From contig NZ_JAAGWY010000001.1 in the NCBI RefSeq assembly GCF_010686705.1, forward strand, positions 496,001 through 560,000: 64,000 nucleotides of DNA, written 5' to 3'. This document shows positions 8,471 through 16,923 of this stretch, one piece after another (positions within the stretch are counted from its first letter, which is position 1; every line of letters begins with the position of its first letter). The notes under the pieces are model-generated. The model was not told the DNA's origin, did not search any database, and saw only the letters and a list, made by a program, of their open reading frames with translations. This DNA is from Leifsonia tongyongensis. GTDB taxonomy: Bacteria; Actinomycetota; Actinomycetes; Actinomycetales; Microbacteriaceae. The position numbers were made by a program, and so were the translations under genes.

Positions 8471-9455
8471 GTAAAAAGCCTTTCAACGAGTATCCGATCC
8501 GGAGCGGATCGCCGGGCCGGACGTCGACGGCGGTGGCATACCCCGCAGCGGAGATGGGATTGGATGCGGTCGACACTGCTTCGGCCAGGTCGAAGGCGGA
8601 TGCGATCGGCTCGATACCCAGGCCGCGATAGCGCCCGCCCCACGGCTCGTCCTGCAGCGCGCGGTCGGAGAGCCAGAGCTGCACGGACGGGAGGATCGAG
8701 CGGTCCCAATCGATCTCGACACCCGCCGCCTCGTCGTCGAAGACGGCCCGCACGGGCCCCTGCATCCCCGCCAGCTGGACGACCTCCTCGGCGGGCTCCC
8801 CGAACGGCACGTGCGCGAAGTCCTCCACGCCAGCGAACGTCAGCACCTCGTGGAGGTGGGAGAACCGGCGAGCCGGCACCACCTGCGAGCGGCCGGGCGG
8901 CACCGGGGACGGGTACGTGAAGCCGGTGTCGAAGTCGGCCTGGAGACGGAGCGCCCGCGGGCGATCCGGCAACCTCACGATCGGGTGGAGTCCGACGGAC
9001 GTGCGCGTCGGACGGCGGGCTGTGATGACCAACGATAACTCCAGCGCGGGTTGTCCTTGAACACCGTCGATCCGGCGCTCCAGGCGCTCGATGTCGTGAC
9101 CTTCCGGAAAGTCGAAGCGCAGCGTCACTCCGTCGTCGCGGAGCTCGGCGACCTCCCAGTCGCCGTCCGCCGGCATACCGTGCGGGGGCCGGTTCGTCGC
9201 GCCGTCAATGAGGCCGGCCCACTCACCGACGACGTCGGGCAACAGACCACCTTCACCGAACGGTACGCACACGAACTCGGCTCCTAGCATCCGGAGATGA
9301 CCTGGAAGGGAAGGCATGTCCGACGGCCCCCAGGGGGCGCGGGCGAACGGATCGAAGAGTCGGCCCTCAAGGTCGAAGACACAGCTCGTCAGCATCCCAG
9401 CAGTCAGCGATACCTCCGCCCTTCCGTGCGACCAGACGAACGCCGGATTCGTCAT
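8463..9455 (-). CDS. Aldose 1-epimerase-like protein (galactose mutarotase fold)
   Basis: Probable sugar mutarotase, 330 residues, cytoplasmic. Recognisable elements are the substrate-binding histidine in TSVGLHPIVRLP and the C-terminal glutamate in GIEPIASAFD, which correspond to the catalytic His/Glu arrangement of the galactose mutarotase superfamily. Its start overlaps the stop of the upstream lactonase gene as ATGA. In the proposed pathway it would interconvert anomers of the free sugar before dehydrogenation; many members of this fold have unknown substrates. Confidence 0.7.
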   Translation of the reverse strand: MTNPAFVWSHGRAEVSLTAGMLTSCVFDLEGRLFDPFARAPWGPSDMPSLPGHLRMLGAEFVCVPFGEGGLLPDVVGEWAGLIDGATNRPPHGMPADGDWEVAELRDDGVTLRFDFPEGHDIERLERRIDGVQGQPALELSLVITARRPTRTSVGLHPIVRLPDRPRALRLQADFDTGFTYPSPVPPGRSQVVPARRFSHLHEVLTFAGVEDFAHVPFGEPAEEVVQLAGMQGPVRAVFDDEAAGVEIDWDRSILPSVQLWLSDRALQDEPWGGRYRGLGIEPIASAFDLAEAVSTASNPISAAGYATAVDVRPGDPLRIGYSLKGFLQK

Positions 9456-10330
9456 GAGGGCATCGCGAAGGCGGTGGTCTCGACGCCGGGCACGGCCGTA
9501 TCCACCGCGAACAGCGCGCCCGAAAGGGGCGCCCTCTCCGCACCGTTATACGGGTCCTTCGCCGTGGTGACGTACAGGCGGGACAGGTCGGATCCGCCGA
9601 AGGCCACGCTCGTCACGTTCGCCGTGGGGATCTCGACGTCGTCGACCCGCTGACCGCCGTCGCTCCACCTCGACACCCGCCCGCCGCCCCAGTGGGCGAC
9701 CCACAGGGCGCCGTCGGCGTCGACGGCCAAGCCGTCGGGCAAGCCGTCGTCGTCGGTGAAGTGGGCGAAGATCCGGCTCCCGGCGACGCGCCCGTCACCG
9801 TGGACGTCATAAGCCCTGACGACCCGCTCCACGGTGTCGCTCAGGTACATGACCGAACCATCGAGGGAGAACGCCGGCCCGTTGCAGATGACGAGGCTCT
9901 TCACCGCGCTCGTCCAGGAACCGTCCGCGTGTACGACGAACACCTCGGCGTGAGGCTCGGTCTCCGCCTCGTCGAGGGTCCCGACCCAGAGCCGACCCGC
10001 GCGATCCACTCCGGCGTCGTTGTAGGCCAGGCCCTGACGTCCCCGCAACGGATGCGCGATGTTGGTCTCGTCCCCTGTCCCGGGGTCGTAGAGCACAGCG
10101 CCCTCCCGCTTCACGAGGACGAGCTTGTCGTCGTCGACGCTCAACGCGAGACCCCCGAGCGGGGACTGGCCGGAAACGGGGCGCGCGATCGTCTCCCCTG
10201 TGGCGGAGTCGAAGCGGAAGATTGTCGGCACAGCGAGATCGAGCCAATAGAGCTGCTGGGCGCGAGAGTGCCAGACCGCCGACTCACCGAGAGTCGCGCC
10301 ACAGTCGACGACGAGGTGCGCGGATGCCAC
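9452..10330 (-). CDS. SMP-30/gluconolactonase family sugar lactonase
   Basis: Six-bladed beta-propeller of 292 residues expected to hydrolyse an aldonolactone to its acid. Metal-site elements of the family are visible: the N-terminal glutamate in LGESAVWH, NDAGVDRAGRLWVGT, NGPAFSLDGSVMYLSDT and DGLAVDADGALWVAHWGGG. The GTG start (10328-10330) has GGGAG five bases upstream. It is translationally coupled to the epimerase-like gene and divergent from an SDR dehydrogenase that could make its lactone substrate. Confidence 0.88.
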   Translation of the reverse strand: MASAHLVVDCGATLGESAVWHSRAQQLYWLDLAVPTIFRFDSATGETIARPVSGQSPLGGLALSVDDDKLVLVKREGAVLYDPGTGDETNIAHPLRGRQGLAYNDAGVDRAGRLWVGTLDEAETEPHAEVFVVHADGSWTSAVKSLVICNGPAFSLDGSVMYLSDTVERVVRAYDVHGDGRVAGSRIFAHFTDDDGLPDGLAVDADGALWVAHWGGGRVSRWSDGGQRVDDVEIPTANVTSVAFGGSDLSRLYVTTAKDPYNGAERAPLSGALFAVDTAVPGVETTAFAMPS

Positions 10331-10398
10331 GGAGGCTCCCTTCGAAAGGATTTATAAAGTATGACAAAATATTTCGTATCGGCCAAAGGAGCTCCAGC
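10331..10398. promoter_or_regulatory. Divergent promoter region, lactonase operon / SDR
   Basis: A 68-bp divergent spacer with an unusually AT-rich centre (10350-10377) must hold both promoters. AAAGTATGACAAAAT within it weakly resembles the proposed GntR motif read on the minus strand. The ribosome site AAAGGA (10385-10390) fixes the SDR start. Confidence 0.4.
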
Positions 10399-11172
10399 AT
10401 GCAGAAACACGGACGAGTCGCACTCGTTACAGGAGCCGGAAGCGGGATCGGCGCATCCATCGCAATCGCACTCGCTCGGGAGGAACTCGCTGTCGCCTGT
10501 GCCGACCTCGATCTGGAGGCCGCCGAGCAAACAGCGAAGACGATCCTGTCCGCCGGCGGTGCCGCGGCCGCGTTCCAGGTGGACATCTCCGACGACCAAG
10601 CGGTCGCAGGGCTTCCGGCAGTCGTCGCCGGCACTCTAGGAGCGGTAGATGTGCTCGTCAATAACGCGGGAATCGGTGGCGAGTCTCCGACGAGCTCGGT
10701 GAGCATCGATGATGTCCGCTCGGTACTGCGGATCAATCTGGAAGGATCCGTAGCGGTGACCCTTGCGTTCCTTTCGCACCTGAAGGAGTCAGCGTCCGGC
10801 CGCATCCTGAACATCGCTTCTATCCAGGGATTCCGCGGCGCGCGGGACTCCCTCGCCTACGGAGCGTCGAAGGGCGCTCTGGTGAACCTCACTCGCGGCC
10901 TCGCCTGCGACCTCGCCGACGACGGGATCCTCGTCAACGCTCTCGCGCCCGGTTTCGTGGACACTCCGATGGCGCGACTGCCCGACGGAGCGACCGAGTA
11001 TGAGACCGACTGGTTCCAGTCCATCTACGTCGAGAACGCGCGTATCCCCCTTCGTCGTCCCGCAGACCCCGACGAGATCGCCCAGGCCGCACTCTTCTTC
11101 TGCTCGCCGCAGAACACTTACGTGACCGGACAGGTCCTCGCCGTCGATGGAGGAATGACCGCCACCTTCTGA
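10399..11172 (+). CDS. SDR-family dehydrogenase (probable sugar dehydrogenase)
   Basis: NAD(P)-dependent short-chain dehydrogenase of 257 residues. It has the Rossmann motif TGAGSGIGAS (about residues 11-20), NNAGIGG, the active-site serine in NIASIQGF and the catalytic YxxxK in YGASKGAL. The start at 10399 has AAAGGA eight bases upstream and begins just before the Rossmann strand, so the longer in-frame extension to 10222 is not used. Next to a lactonase, oxidation of a free aldose to its lactone is the natural reading; oxidation of a 2-keto-3-deoxy acid is the alternative. Confidence 0.9.
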   Translation: MQKHGRVALVTGAGSGIGASIAIALAREELAVACADLDLEAAEQTAKTILSAGGAAAAFQVDISDDQAVAGLPAVVAGTLGAVDVLVNNAGIGGESPTSSVSIDDVRSVLRINLEGSVAVTLAFLSHLKESASGRILNIASIQGFRGARDSLAYGASKGALVNLTRGLACDLADDGILVNALAPGFVDTPMARLPDGATEYETDWFQSIYVENARIPLRRPADPDEIAQAALFFCSPQNTYVTGQVLAVDGGMTATF

Positions 11173-11234
11173 TAGTCGCGCATGACTCCATCCCGCTCCG
11201 CGTTATGCTGTTCCGATAATTGACAAAGGCGGGA

Positions 11235-12020
11235 ATGATGGCCACTGACGAGGAGACCAAGCTGGTCGGAGCCGACCGGGTACTCGCCGTACTCACCGAA
11301 CTCGCCGAGCATCCCCAGGGCGCAAGCCTCGACGAACTCGCGCAGTCACTCCACAGCTCAAAGTCGACGGTGCACCGGGCGCTCACAGCACTGCGGCGCG
11401 CCGGCCTGGCCAGCCAGGTGTCGCGGGGGATATACATCCTCGGCGATGAGTTCCTGCGCCTGGCTTTCCGCAACTATGCTGCGCGGCCGGAGGCTGTCCG
11501 GGTCGAACCGGTCCTGCGCGAGCTCGCCCGAACCTACGGGGAGACCACGCACTACGCCGTGCTGGATGGCACCGATGTCGTGTATCGCGCCAAAGTGGAC
11601 GCTCCGGGAGGTGGTGTGCGACTGACGAGTGAGATCGGCGGCCGCAACCCCGCACATCGCACGGCTGTCGGCAAGTTACTTCTCAGCTATGAGATCAGCA
11701 GCGAGCGCGAACTCGAGCGGTGGATTGGAGGTCGCGCGCTCGAGGCGCGGACGCCGAACTCCATCACGTCTGCGTCGGAGTTGTGGGCTCAACTGGAGGC
11801 GGCACGGAAGAACGGCTTCGCCGTCGACGACCAGGAGAACGAGCCCGGCGTCAACTGCGTCGCCCTTCCGCTCGGACCCGAGCTTGGTTCGAGCCCCGCC
11901 GGCGCCATCAGCATCAGCGCCCTGGCCTTCCGCACTCCGCTGGCCGAATTAGTCGCCGCTGTGCCGCAGATCCGTCAGACCATCGAGGCGAGTGCGAACT
12001 CCTGGGACTCAGTTCATTGA
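11235..12020 (+). CDS. IclR-family transcriptional regulator
   Basis: About 261 residues. The N-terminal winged helix reads ADRVLAVLTELAEHPQG, then LDELAQSLHSSKSTVHRALTALRRAGL. The C-terminal effector domain has TTHYAVLDGTDVVYRAKVD and AHRTAVGKLLLSY. ATG codons at 11235 and 11238 follow AAAGG; a TTG at 11220 in frame is less likely. It lies directly after the SDR gene, in the same direction, and probably responds to a pathway sugar or keto acid. A candidate target is the divergent region at 14844-15000. Confidence 0.9.
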   Translation: MMATDEETKLVGADRVLAVLTELAEHPQGASLDELAQSLHSSKSTVHRALTALRRAGLASQVSRGIYILGDEFLRLAFRNYAARPEAVRVEPVLRELARTYGETTHYAVLDGTDVVYRAKVDAPGGGVRLTSEIGGRNPAHRTAVGKLLLSYEISSERELERWIGGRALEARTPNSITSASELWAQLEAARKNGFAVDDQENEPGVNCVALPLGPELGSSPAGAISISALAFRTPLAELVAAVPQIRQTIEASANSWDSVH

Positions 12021-12035
12021 CTACGCTCCCAGCGC

Positions 12036-14843
12036 TTAGCCTGCCGTCGCCCGATCCAGCACCTGCAGGACGTGTTCGTACTCGCGGCCGGTCGCGCGGG
12101 TCATCCCGAGCTCGCAGGTGCGATTGAGCGACGCATAGGTGGCCGTGTCGGCCGTGACGGCCTCTGCGGCTTCCCGCGCGGTCGCCGATGCGGTGAGTTC
12201 CGGGTGGAGCATTCCGCGATCGCCTGCGAACGCGCAGCACCCCCAGTCGTCGGGAACCACGACGCTCTCCGCCGCGGCGGCGGCGACGCGACGCAATGCG
12301 CCGTCCAGTCCCAGCTGCGCGGACGAGCAGGTCGGGTGCACGGTGACCGATGCGACTTTGTGAGGGCCCACCGGCAGTCTCGGCAGCACCTCGCCATCCA
12401 CGAATGCGACGGCGTCGATGACTTCTATCGACTCGGCGCCCGCCGCTTCGAGCAGAATGCGGAGCCCTTCCGTGCAACTGGATGCGTCGCACACGACCGG
12501 CAGCGCTCCGTCTCGTGTGGCCCGTCGCAGTGACGCGCCGACCCGCGACTTCATCTCGGCATAGCCCTCGGTTAGGCCTTTCGACTTCCACGGCGTTCCG
12601 CAGCAGAGGGATGGGATGTCATCGGGCGTTGAGACTACGATGCCTGCGCGTTCGCAGAGGCGCAGGAACGATTCGCTCACCCCGGTCTTCCCGACAGGGC
12701 CGAACATCGTGTTCGTGCAGCTAGAGAAGTAGACGGCAACCGGGTCGGATGCCGCGATCACGCGACGCCGCTTGCCGCCGCGTGGCAGGTCGGCCGAGTA
12801 CGCCGGAATCGTTTCCTTGCCGAGCAGATTTCGTCCGACGACGGTCGCGCCCTTCGACACCGAACGCGGGAGTGCGTCGGCCACGGTCATCGCGACGCCA
12901 CCGACAGCACTCACCGCATCCCACTGTCGTGCGGCGGCCTTCCATCCGGCCTGGATGACGGACCCGTTGCCTTCAGCACGCAGCCGCCGCACCAGGTCCC
13001 CGGTGTTGATGAGCACCGGGCACGCGGTCTGGCACATGCCATCGACGGCACACGTCTGAACGCCCTCGTACTCGTATTCGGCGCGGAGCTCCTGCGCAAG
13101 CGCGTCGTCGCCGGCCGCCTCGGCGTCGACCAGCTCGCGGCGGAGCACGATGCGCTGACGCGGCGTCAGCGTGAGATCCTGGCTCGGGCAGACCGGCTCG
13201 CAATATCCGCACTCGACGCACCGGTCCACTTCCGCTTCGACGGTCGGCGCTGTCTTCAGGTCGCGGATGTACGCATCCGGGTCATCCGTGAGAATCACGC
13301 CAGGGTTGAGTAGGCCGGAGGGATCGAACAGCTTCTTGATTGCGCGCATGACCTCGTACAGCTCGTCGCCGTACTGACGACGTACGAACGGCGCCATAAT
13401 CCGCCCGGTGCCGTGTTCGGCCTTGAGAGTTCCTCCCTGCTCGAGGACCAGGGCCACCATGTCCTCCGTGAAGGCGACGTAACGGTCGAGGAGCTCCGGA
13501 TGATCGAACCGCTCATTGATCATAAAGTGGATGTTGCCGTCTTTCGCGTGACCGAAGATGACGGAGTCCTCGTACTCGTACTTCTCGAAGAGGCGGGTGA
13601 GCTCCCGGCACGTCTCGAACAGGCGCTCCACCGGAACGGCGATGTCTTCGAGCAGGGCGGTCGTTCCCGACGGACGATTGCCGGCGACAAGGGTGTACAG
13701 GCCTTTCCGGATGTGCCACAGCTGTGCGCGGCGGCTCGCGTCCTCGCTCAGTTCGGCCGGCGCGGCGAGGGTGAGGCCGGTGAAGACGCCAATCGCTTCA
13801 TTGAGCCGGACAGCCAGGTCGTCCGCGGTCGCCTCCTGGTACTCGACGAGGAGCGCGGCGTGCTCGTGGACGACCAGTTGACGGAGCTCGTCGGTTGCCT
13901 CCGGGTCGCGCTGGGCTACGCGGAGGCTCGTCGCATCCATGAGTTCGATCGTCGCGAATCCGGCCTCGACTAGGGCCGGCAGTGCACTCGTCGCGCCCGC
14001 GAGGTCGGGGAACATCAGGAGACCGGTGGCGACGTGCGCCTTAACGGGCACCGTGTTGAAGGTCGCCTGTGCGACGAAGGCCAGCGTGCCCTCACTCCCG
14101 ATGACCAGGTGCTCCAAGATGTCGACGGGCCGGTCGTGATCGGTGAACGAGTTGAGCCCGTAGCCCATTGTGTTCTTGATGGAAAACAGCGATCGGATAC
14201 GCTCCACCGAGTCCGCATTGCCGCGCACGCGATCGCGCAGGCGCTCGAGCCCGGAGTAGAGCTCGGGCTCCAGCTCCTTCAATCGGTCGTCCGCATCGTG
14301 GGAAGCGGTGTCAAGGATCGTACCGCTCGGCAACACCAGGACGGCCGAGTCGAGCGTTCGGTAGGTGTTCGCAACAACTCCGCAGGCCATTCCGCTCGAG
14401 TTGTTGGCGACGACTCCCCCAATGGTGCAGGCGATCTCGCTCGCCGGGTCGGGCCCGAGCTTGCGACCTAATCTCGTCAGACGGGCGTTGACCGCCCGAA
14501 CGGTGGCCCCCGGTCCGGTTCGTACTCGCCAGCCGTCCTCGAGGGCTTCGATCGAGCGGAAATGGCGACGTGTATCGACGAGTATCCCAGCTGTGCCGGC
14601 CTGGCCACTCAGGCTCGTTCCACCGGACCGGAAGGTCATCGGCACGCCACGCGTCCGGCTCGCTGCGAACAGCGCGGCCACCTCCTCAGCGGTCGCTGGG
14701 GTCGCGACAGCCTGCGGCGTCAACAAGTAGTGCGAGGCATCGTGCGCAGCGGCGAGACGATCGGTGGCGCGCGTAGCGACGGTGGCGCAGGCATCGCTGA
14801 GCGCAGCTGTCAGTCCAGCATCGAGTGGCACCAGTCGGTTCAT
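12036..14843 (-). CDS. FAD-linked oxidase fused to Fe-S domain, D-lactate dehydrogenase type
   Basis: Membrane-associated respiratory 2-hydroxyacid dehydrogenase, 935 residues, a GlcD-GlcF-like fusion. Order: FAD-binding PCMH domain (TFRSGGTSLSGQAGTAGI and IGGVVANNSSGMACG, first 230 residues), FAD-oxidase C-terminal domain (EHGTGRIMAPF), then two ferredoxin-like clusters, CVECGYCEPVCP (near residue 541) and CAVDGMCQTACP (near 595), then cysteine-rich domains (CCGTPWKSKG). The ATG at 14841-14843 follows AAGGA; a TTG at 14864 is in frame. Located in the sugar cluster, it would oxidise lactate (or another 2-hydroxyacid) made by the FAH hydrolase. Which lactate enantiomer it uses cannot be read from sequence. 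Confidence 0.88.
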   Translation of the reverse strand: MNRLVPLDAGLTAALSDACATVATRATDRLAAAHDASHYLLTPQAVATPATAEEVAALFAASRTRGVPMTFRSGGTSLSGQAGTAGILVDTRRHFRSIEALEDGWRVRTGPGATVRAVNARLTRLGRKLGPDPASEIACTIGGVVANNSSGMACGVVANTYRTLDSAVLVLPSGTILDTASHDADDRLKELEPELYSGLERLRDRVRGNADSVERIRSLFSIKNTMGYGLNSFTDHDRPVDILEHLVIGSEGTLAFVAQATFNTVPVKAHVATGLLMFPDLAGATSALPALVEAGFATIELMDATSLRVAQRDPEATDELRQLVVHEHAALLVEYQEATADDLAVRLNEAIGVFTGLTLAAPAELSEDASRRAQLWHIRKGLYTLVAGNRPSGTTALLEDIAVPVERLFETCRELTRLFEKYEYEDSVIFGHAKDGNIHFMINERFDHPELLDRYVAFTEDMVALVLEQGGTLKAEHGTGRIMAPFVRRQYGDELYEVMRAIKKLFDPSGLLNPGVILTDDPDAYIRDLKTAPTVEAEVDRCVECGYCEPVCPSQDLTLTPRQRIVLRRELVDAEAAGDDALAQELRAEYEYEGVQTCAVDGMCQTACPVLINTGDLVRRLRAEGNGSVIQAGWKAAARQWDAVSAVGGVAMTVADALPRSVSKGATVVGRNLLGKETIPAYSADLPRGGKRRRVIAASDPVAVYFSSCTNTMFGPVGKTGVSESFLRLCERAGIVVSTPDDIPSLCCGTPWKSKGLTEGYAEMKSRVGASLRRATRDGALPVVCDASSCTEGLRILLEAAGAESIEVIDAVAFVDGEVLPRLPVGPHKVASVTVHPTCSSAQLGLDGALRRVAAAAAESVVVPDDWGCCAFAGDRGMLHPELTASATAREAAEAVTADTATYASLNRTCELGMTRATGREYEHVLQVLDRATAG

Positions 14844-14865
14844 ATGTACGTCCTTCTTGCACAAT

Positions 14866-14899
14866 TCTAACTATTCGAATTGCGCTCTAACTAATGGAA
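14866..14899. promoter_or_regulatory. Direct repeat TCTAACTAnTnGAA in divergent promoter region
   Basis: TCTAACTATTCGAA (14866-14879) and TCTAACTAATGGAA (14886-14899) are 20 bp apart, about two helical turns, in the gap between the divergent oxidase and FAH-hydrolase genes. This suits binding of a regulator dimer on one face of the DNA; the IclR protein encoded at 11235 is the nearest candidate. Confidence 0.4.
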
Positions 14900-15000
14900 C
14901 GGTTGCTAGCATAGGCGTTCGACCGGCTCAACACCTATGACCCACCCACGGTGACCGTGGCGAATTCGAGCCGCCACCGCACTGAGACAACGAGGTACAC

Positions 15001-15879
15001 ATGAAACTCCTGAGAATCGGCAGCTTCGGTGCCGAAAAACCCGCGGTGCTCGTCGGCGGGGACAGCTACGTCGACCTCTCCGATGTCGTCACCGACTTCG
15101 ACGAAGGGTTCTTCGGCTCCGGTGGACTCGAACGCATCCGGCCGGTCGTCGCGGAGCGCGCCGCAGCCGGGGAGACGAGACCCATTGGAAACGAGCGCAT
15201 CGGGGCGCCCATCGCTCGGCCGCACCAGATCCTCTGCGTCGGCCTGAACTTCAGCGACCACGCTGCCGAGACCGGCCAGGCCGTGCCGTCGGAGCCCATC
15301 CTGTTTACGAAATCGCCGAACACTCTTGTCGGGCCTTTCGACGACGTGCGCATCCCTCGTGGCGCTACGAAGCCCGACTGGGAGGTCGAGCTCGGGATCG
15401 TCATCGGCAAACGCACCAGTTACCTGGAGAGCGTCGATGACGCGCGCGATGCCATCGCCGGCTGGGTGCTGGTGAACGATGTGAGCGAGCGCGCGTTCCA
15501 GATGGAGCGCGGCGGACAGTGGCTCAAAGGCAAGTCCGCCGAGACGTTCAACCCGGCGGGTCCGTGGCTTGTCACCCGAGACGAGGTGCCGGATGTGCTC
15601 GCACTCGACATGTGGCTCGACGTCAACGGAACGCGCCGCCAGACCGGGTCCACCTCGACCATGGTCTTCGACCCGTATTTCATCGTCCACTACATCAGCC
15701 AGTTCCTCGTGCTCGAGCCCGGCGATCTGATCAACACAGGAACGCCCCCGGGGGTAGGTATGGGTTTCAACCCGCCGGTCTGGCTCAACGCCGGAGACGT
15801 GATGGAGCTCGGCATCGACGGCCTGGGAGTCCAGCGCCAGAACGTAATCGCCTCGCGAACCGAAGGAGAACCGAAATGA
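15001..15879 (+). CDS. Fumarylacetoacetate hydrolase (FAH) family hydrolase
   Basis: 292-residue C-C bond hydrolase or related enzyme. The metal-site and core motifs of the family are clear: ILCVGLNFSDHA, PILFTKSPNTLVGPFDDV, DWEVELGIVIGK, GWVLVNDVSERAFQ, KSAETFNPAGPWL and GDLINTGTPPGVGMGF. In the fucose/rhamnose route this family cleaves the 2,4-diketo-3-deoxy acid to pyruvate and lactate. Its stop overlaps the next SDR start as ATGA, so the enzyme making the diketo acid and the one cleaving it are co-translated. Confidence 0.9.
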   Translation: MKLLRIGSFGAEKPAVLVGGDSYVDLSDVVTDFDEGFFGSGGLERIRPVVAERAAAGETRPIGNERIGAPIARPHQILCVGLNFSDHAAETGQAVPSEPILFTKSPNTLVGPFDDVRIPRGATKPDWEVELGIVIGKRTSYLESVDDARDAIAGWVLVNDVSERAFQMERGGQWLKGKSAETFNPAGPWLVTRDEVPDVLALDMWLDVNGTRRQTGSTSTMVFDPYFIVHYISQFLVLEPGDLINTGTPPGVGMGFNPPVWLNAGDVMELGIDGLGVQRQNVIASRTEGEPK

Positions 15880-16550
15880 GAACAGCAGTAGTAACCGGTG
15901 GAGCAAGTGGACTGGGAGCCGCCACCGCACAGCGGCTCCGCGCCGATGGAGTCACTGTGATCACGCTCGATCTCGCGGGCGAGGCGGACTACGCGATCGA
16001 CGTCACTGACGATTCAGCACTCAAGCTGGTCGCCGATGAGGTCGGTCCTGTGGATATCCTGGTCAACTCCGCCGGGATCGTCGGCCCCAACCTGCCGCTG
16101 CTGGAGACGACCTCCGATCAGTGGAATCGGGTGCTCAACGTCAACGTCGGCGGCACCGTGGCCACCATGCGTGCCTTCGTCCCCGGCATGGTCGAGCGCG
16201 GCTGGGGTCGCGTGGTCAATTTCGCCAGCATGGCGGGAAAGGACGGCAACCCGAACCTGTCAATCTACTCCGCCTCGAAGGCAGCCGTCATCGCGCTCAC
16301 TAAATCCGCGGGCAAAGAGCTGGCAACGACTGGAGTGCTAGTCAACGCCATCGCGCCGGCCGTGTTCGCCACTCCGATGAACAAGGACACGGCGCCCGAC
16401 GTCCTAGCGCATATCACGAACCTGATCCCAATGAAGCGGGTCGGGCGCCCGGAGGAGGTCGCGGAACTCGTGACGTGGCTCACCTCTGACTCGCTCAGCT
16501 TCTCGACCGGAGCCGTCTACGACATCAGCGGCGGACGGGCCACATATTGA
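15876..16550 (+). CDS. SDR-family dehydrogenase (probable 2-keto-3-deoxy sugar-acid dehydrogenase)
   Basis: Short-chain dehydrogenase of 224 residues, shorter than the usual 250 but complete: TGGASGLGAA near the N-terminus, VNSAGIVG, the serine in NFASMAGK and YSASKAAVIAL. The ATG at 15876 overlaps the FAH stop. The frame is open upstream to 15519 but that part lies inside the FAH gene. Coupling to FAH argues for oxidation of a 2-keto-3-deoxy acid to the diketo substrate. Confidence 0.88.
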   Translation: MRTAVVTGGASGLGAATAQRLRADGVTVITLDLAGEADYAIDVTDDSALKLVADEVGPVDILVNSAGIVGPNLPLLETTSDQWNRVLNVNVGGTVATMRAFVPGMVERGWGRVVNFASMAGKDGNPNLSIYSASKAAVIALTKSAGKELATTGVLVNAIAPAVFATPMNKDTAPDVLAHITNLIPMKRVGRPEEVAELVTWLTSDSLSFSTGAVYDISGGRATY

Positions 16551-16810
16551 GGTACTGAGAAAGGTTCCGTGTGCGGCTGCTCACGGCGTTTGCTCCGGCC
16601 GACCGCATGGAGTTTTCCGCGGCAGCACCGCAGCGGTCACGACGGTTCTGTGAGAGCCGGGCGGATGTCGGGGCCGTCAAGCGCGCCGGAACAAACCTGC
16701 ACAAGCGACTGCCGAGGAACTCCGCATCTATTCCGCAAATTGGATAGCAGTCCATTGGTGCGAATGACTACGGAAAGTAGCCCTGACCAGGGAAGATCGA
16801 AGGTTCTGAC
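16551..16810. other. Non-coding stretch after the sugar cluster
   Basis: No reading frame here has a credible start, ribosome site or recognisable motif. It leads directly into a decayed tRNA-like sequence and is probably worn-down island boundary DNA. Confidence 0.4.
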
Positions 16811-16882
16811 ATACCGCAGTAACTCCTGGAAGAGCAATACTCTTACTCGAAAGGTCACCGGATCGATGCCGGTCGGAGCCAC
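16811..16882 (+). pseudogene. Decayed tRNA-like sequence
   Basis: A 72-base stretch ends in a tRNA-like 3' half. The T-arm has stem ACCGG/CCGGT (16857-16861, 16869-16873) around a 7-base loop ATCGATG, then CGGAGCC+A as a 3' acceptor strand. A D-arm-like ACTC-ctggaa-GAGC lies at the expected place, and CTCTTAC resembles an anticodon loop (CTT, Lys). The acceptor 5' strand does not pair, the anticodon stem is broken, and the invariant TTC of the T-loop reads ATC, so it is not a working tRNA. It is followed at once by a strong terminator. Confidence 0.45.
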
Positions 16883-16883
16883 T

Positions 16884-16923
16884 GCCCTACTCCCTAGCTT
16901 CTACATGGGAGTAGGGCTTTTTT
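16884..16923 (+). terminator. Rho-independent terminator
   Basis: A perfect 11-bp stem, GCCCTACTCCC (16884-16894) with GGGAGTAGGGC (16907-16917), has a 12-base loop and is followed by six T (16918-16923). It reads on the plus strand and starts one base after the tRNA-like sequence, as for a genuine tRNA gene. Confidence 0.9.

Noticed and set aside
10222-10398. N-terminal extension of the first SDR
   Set aside because: It reads through the divergent promoter and the lactonase gene; the ATG at 10399 has a good ribosome site.
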